DNA of 6,111 bases from Oscillospiraceae bacterium. Its GTDB lineage: Bacteria; Bacillota_A; Clostridia; Oscillospirales; Oscillospiraceae. Under the pieces are notes generated by a model. That model saw nothing but the letters and a program-made list of their open reading frames with translations. It was not told the origin of the DNA and did no database searches. The stretch lies in the NCBI GenBank assembly GCA_031265965.1, contig JAISBX010000007.1:1-6111 (forward strand), given 5' to 3'. Position 1 is the first letter of the stretch, and every line of letters starts with the position of its first letter. Shown here in pieces: positions 5,756-6,111 of the stretch. The position numbers and the translations under genes were made by a program.

Positions 5756-6111
5756 ATGTCACTTGATATCAAATACTATTTCGGACGGCGCGAGCGGTTC
5801 CCCATACGCGGCTTCCTCGACGGGCTCACGTATACGTATGAGATACTCGAAAAGGCGGAAACGGAGCTGGACGGCGTGCTCGCGGCCGGCGGCGTCTCGG
5901 GGAATTTCGGGGAGATGAAAAGCGGCGACATCCATCTGTACGGGAGCTGCCACATCGGCGTGGGCACCGTGGTATACAACGGCGTCACAGTTATCGGGCC
6001 GGTGTACATAGGCGACAACTGCGAGATAATGCCGGGCGCGGTGATACGTCCGTACAGCATTATAGGCGACGGGTGCAGCGTCGGGCACGGCAGCGAGCTG
6101 AAGCGCGCGGT
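5756..6111 (+). CDS. Left-handed beta-helix (hexapeptide-repeat) protein, GlmU C-terminal-like, 3' truncated by window edge
   Basis: The frame is open from ATG at 5756 to the window end (118 full codons). The first 55 or so residues include GFLDGLTYTYEILEKAE, a short helical lead-in. From about residue 58 the sequence shows hexapeptide-type repeats: IHLYGSCHIGVGTVVYNG, VIGPVYIGDNCEI and MPGAVIRPYSIIGDG, running into VGHGSELKRAV. The last part matches the GlmU acetyltransferase domain pattern (GP-YIG-N, PGA-IR, STELK). The N-terminal nucleotidyltransferase domain of GlmU is absent. This resembles stand-alone GlmU-like proteins of Clostridia often labelled UDP-N-acetylglucosamine pyrophosphorylase, a label that does not fit because the pyrophosphorylase domain is missing. 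It may be an acyltransferase acting on a nucleotide sugar in the cytoplasm, but the acceptor is unknown. The call is sure at fold level, not at reaction level. Confidence 0.85.
   Translation, partial: MSLDIKYYFGRRERFPIRGFLDGLTYTYEILEKAETELDGVLAAGGVSGNFGEMKSGDIHLYGSCHIGVGTVVYNGVTVIGPVYIGDNCEIMPGAVIRPYSIIGDGCSVGHGSELKRA

Noticed and set aside
5694..5918. A 74-residue frame starting at GTG 5694, and minus-strand frames at 5759-6088
   Set aside because: They conflict with the hexapeptide-repeat gene starting at 5756, which has GGAGGT and a recognisable fold.

Overview
The window looks like a chromosomal stretch from a GC-rich, spore-forming-type Firmicute (class Clostridia, perhaps an uncultured gut or anaerobic lineage). 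The basis is Shine-Dalgarno sites close to AGGAGG, tRNA genes with encoded CCA, an RNase J gene, an M23 protein resembling the clostridial sporulation protein SpoIIQ, and heavy use of the Ile codon ATA despite high GC. The lineage is inference; no rRNA gene is present to fix it.

Layout. (1) 1-384, + strand: the 3' end of murC, a cytoplasmic peptidoglycan-precursor ligase. (2) 477-863, + strand: a tRNA cluster Val(UAC)-Asp(GUC)-Phe(GAA) behind a textbook promoter (TTGACA, 17 bp, TATAAT), with short hairpins in the spacers. (3) 864-1078: a leader or intergenic stretch with no gene and no clear terminator. (4) 1079-3063, + strand: rnj (RNase J) overlapping by 4 bp an ArsC/Spx-family thioredoxin-fold gene, closed by a strong hairpin at 3067-3093. 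(5) 3112-3915, - strand: a membrane-anchored LytM/M23 protein converging on that hairpin. (6) 4045-5544, - strand: a DHH/DHHA1 phosphoesterase with an extra C-terminal region of about 165 residues and codon use unlike its neighbours. (7) 5545-5755: a divergent promoter region. (8) 5756 to the end, + strand: the start of a left-handed beta-helix (hexapeptide-repeat) protein resembling the acyltransferase half of GlmU.

Most of the window is housekeeping: cell-wall synthesis (murC, the GlmU-like protein), wall remodelling or sporulation (M23), RNA decay (rnj) and translation (tRNAs). The gene that stands out is the DHH protein. It has an intact phosphoesterase core, a cysteine-rich patch in the region leading into the DHHA1 nucleic-acid or nucleotide-binding motif, two similar repeats in its C-terminal extension, and signs of a different origin. 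I see no CRISPR array, insertion sequence, phage gene or recognisable defence operon.
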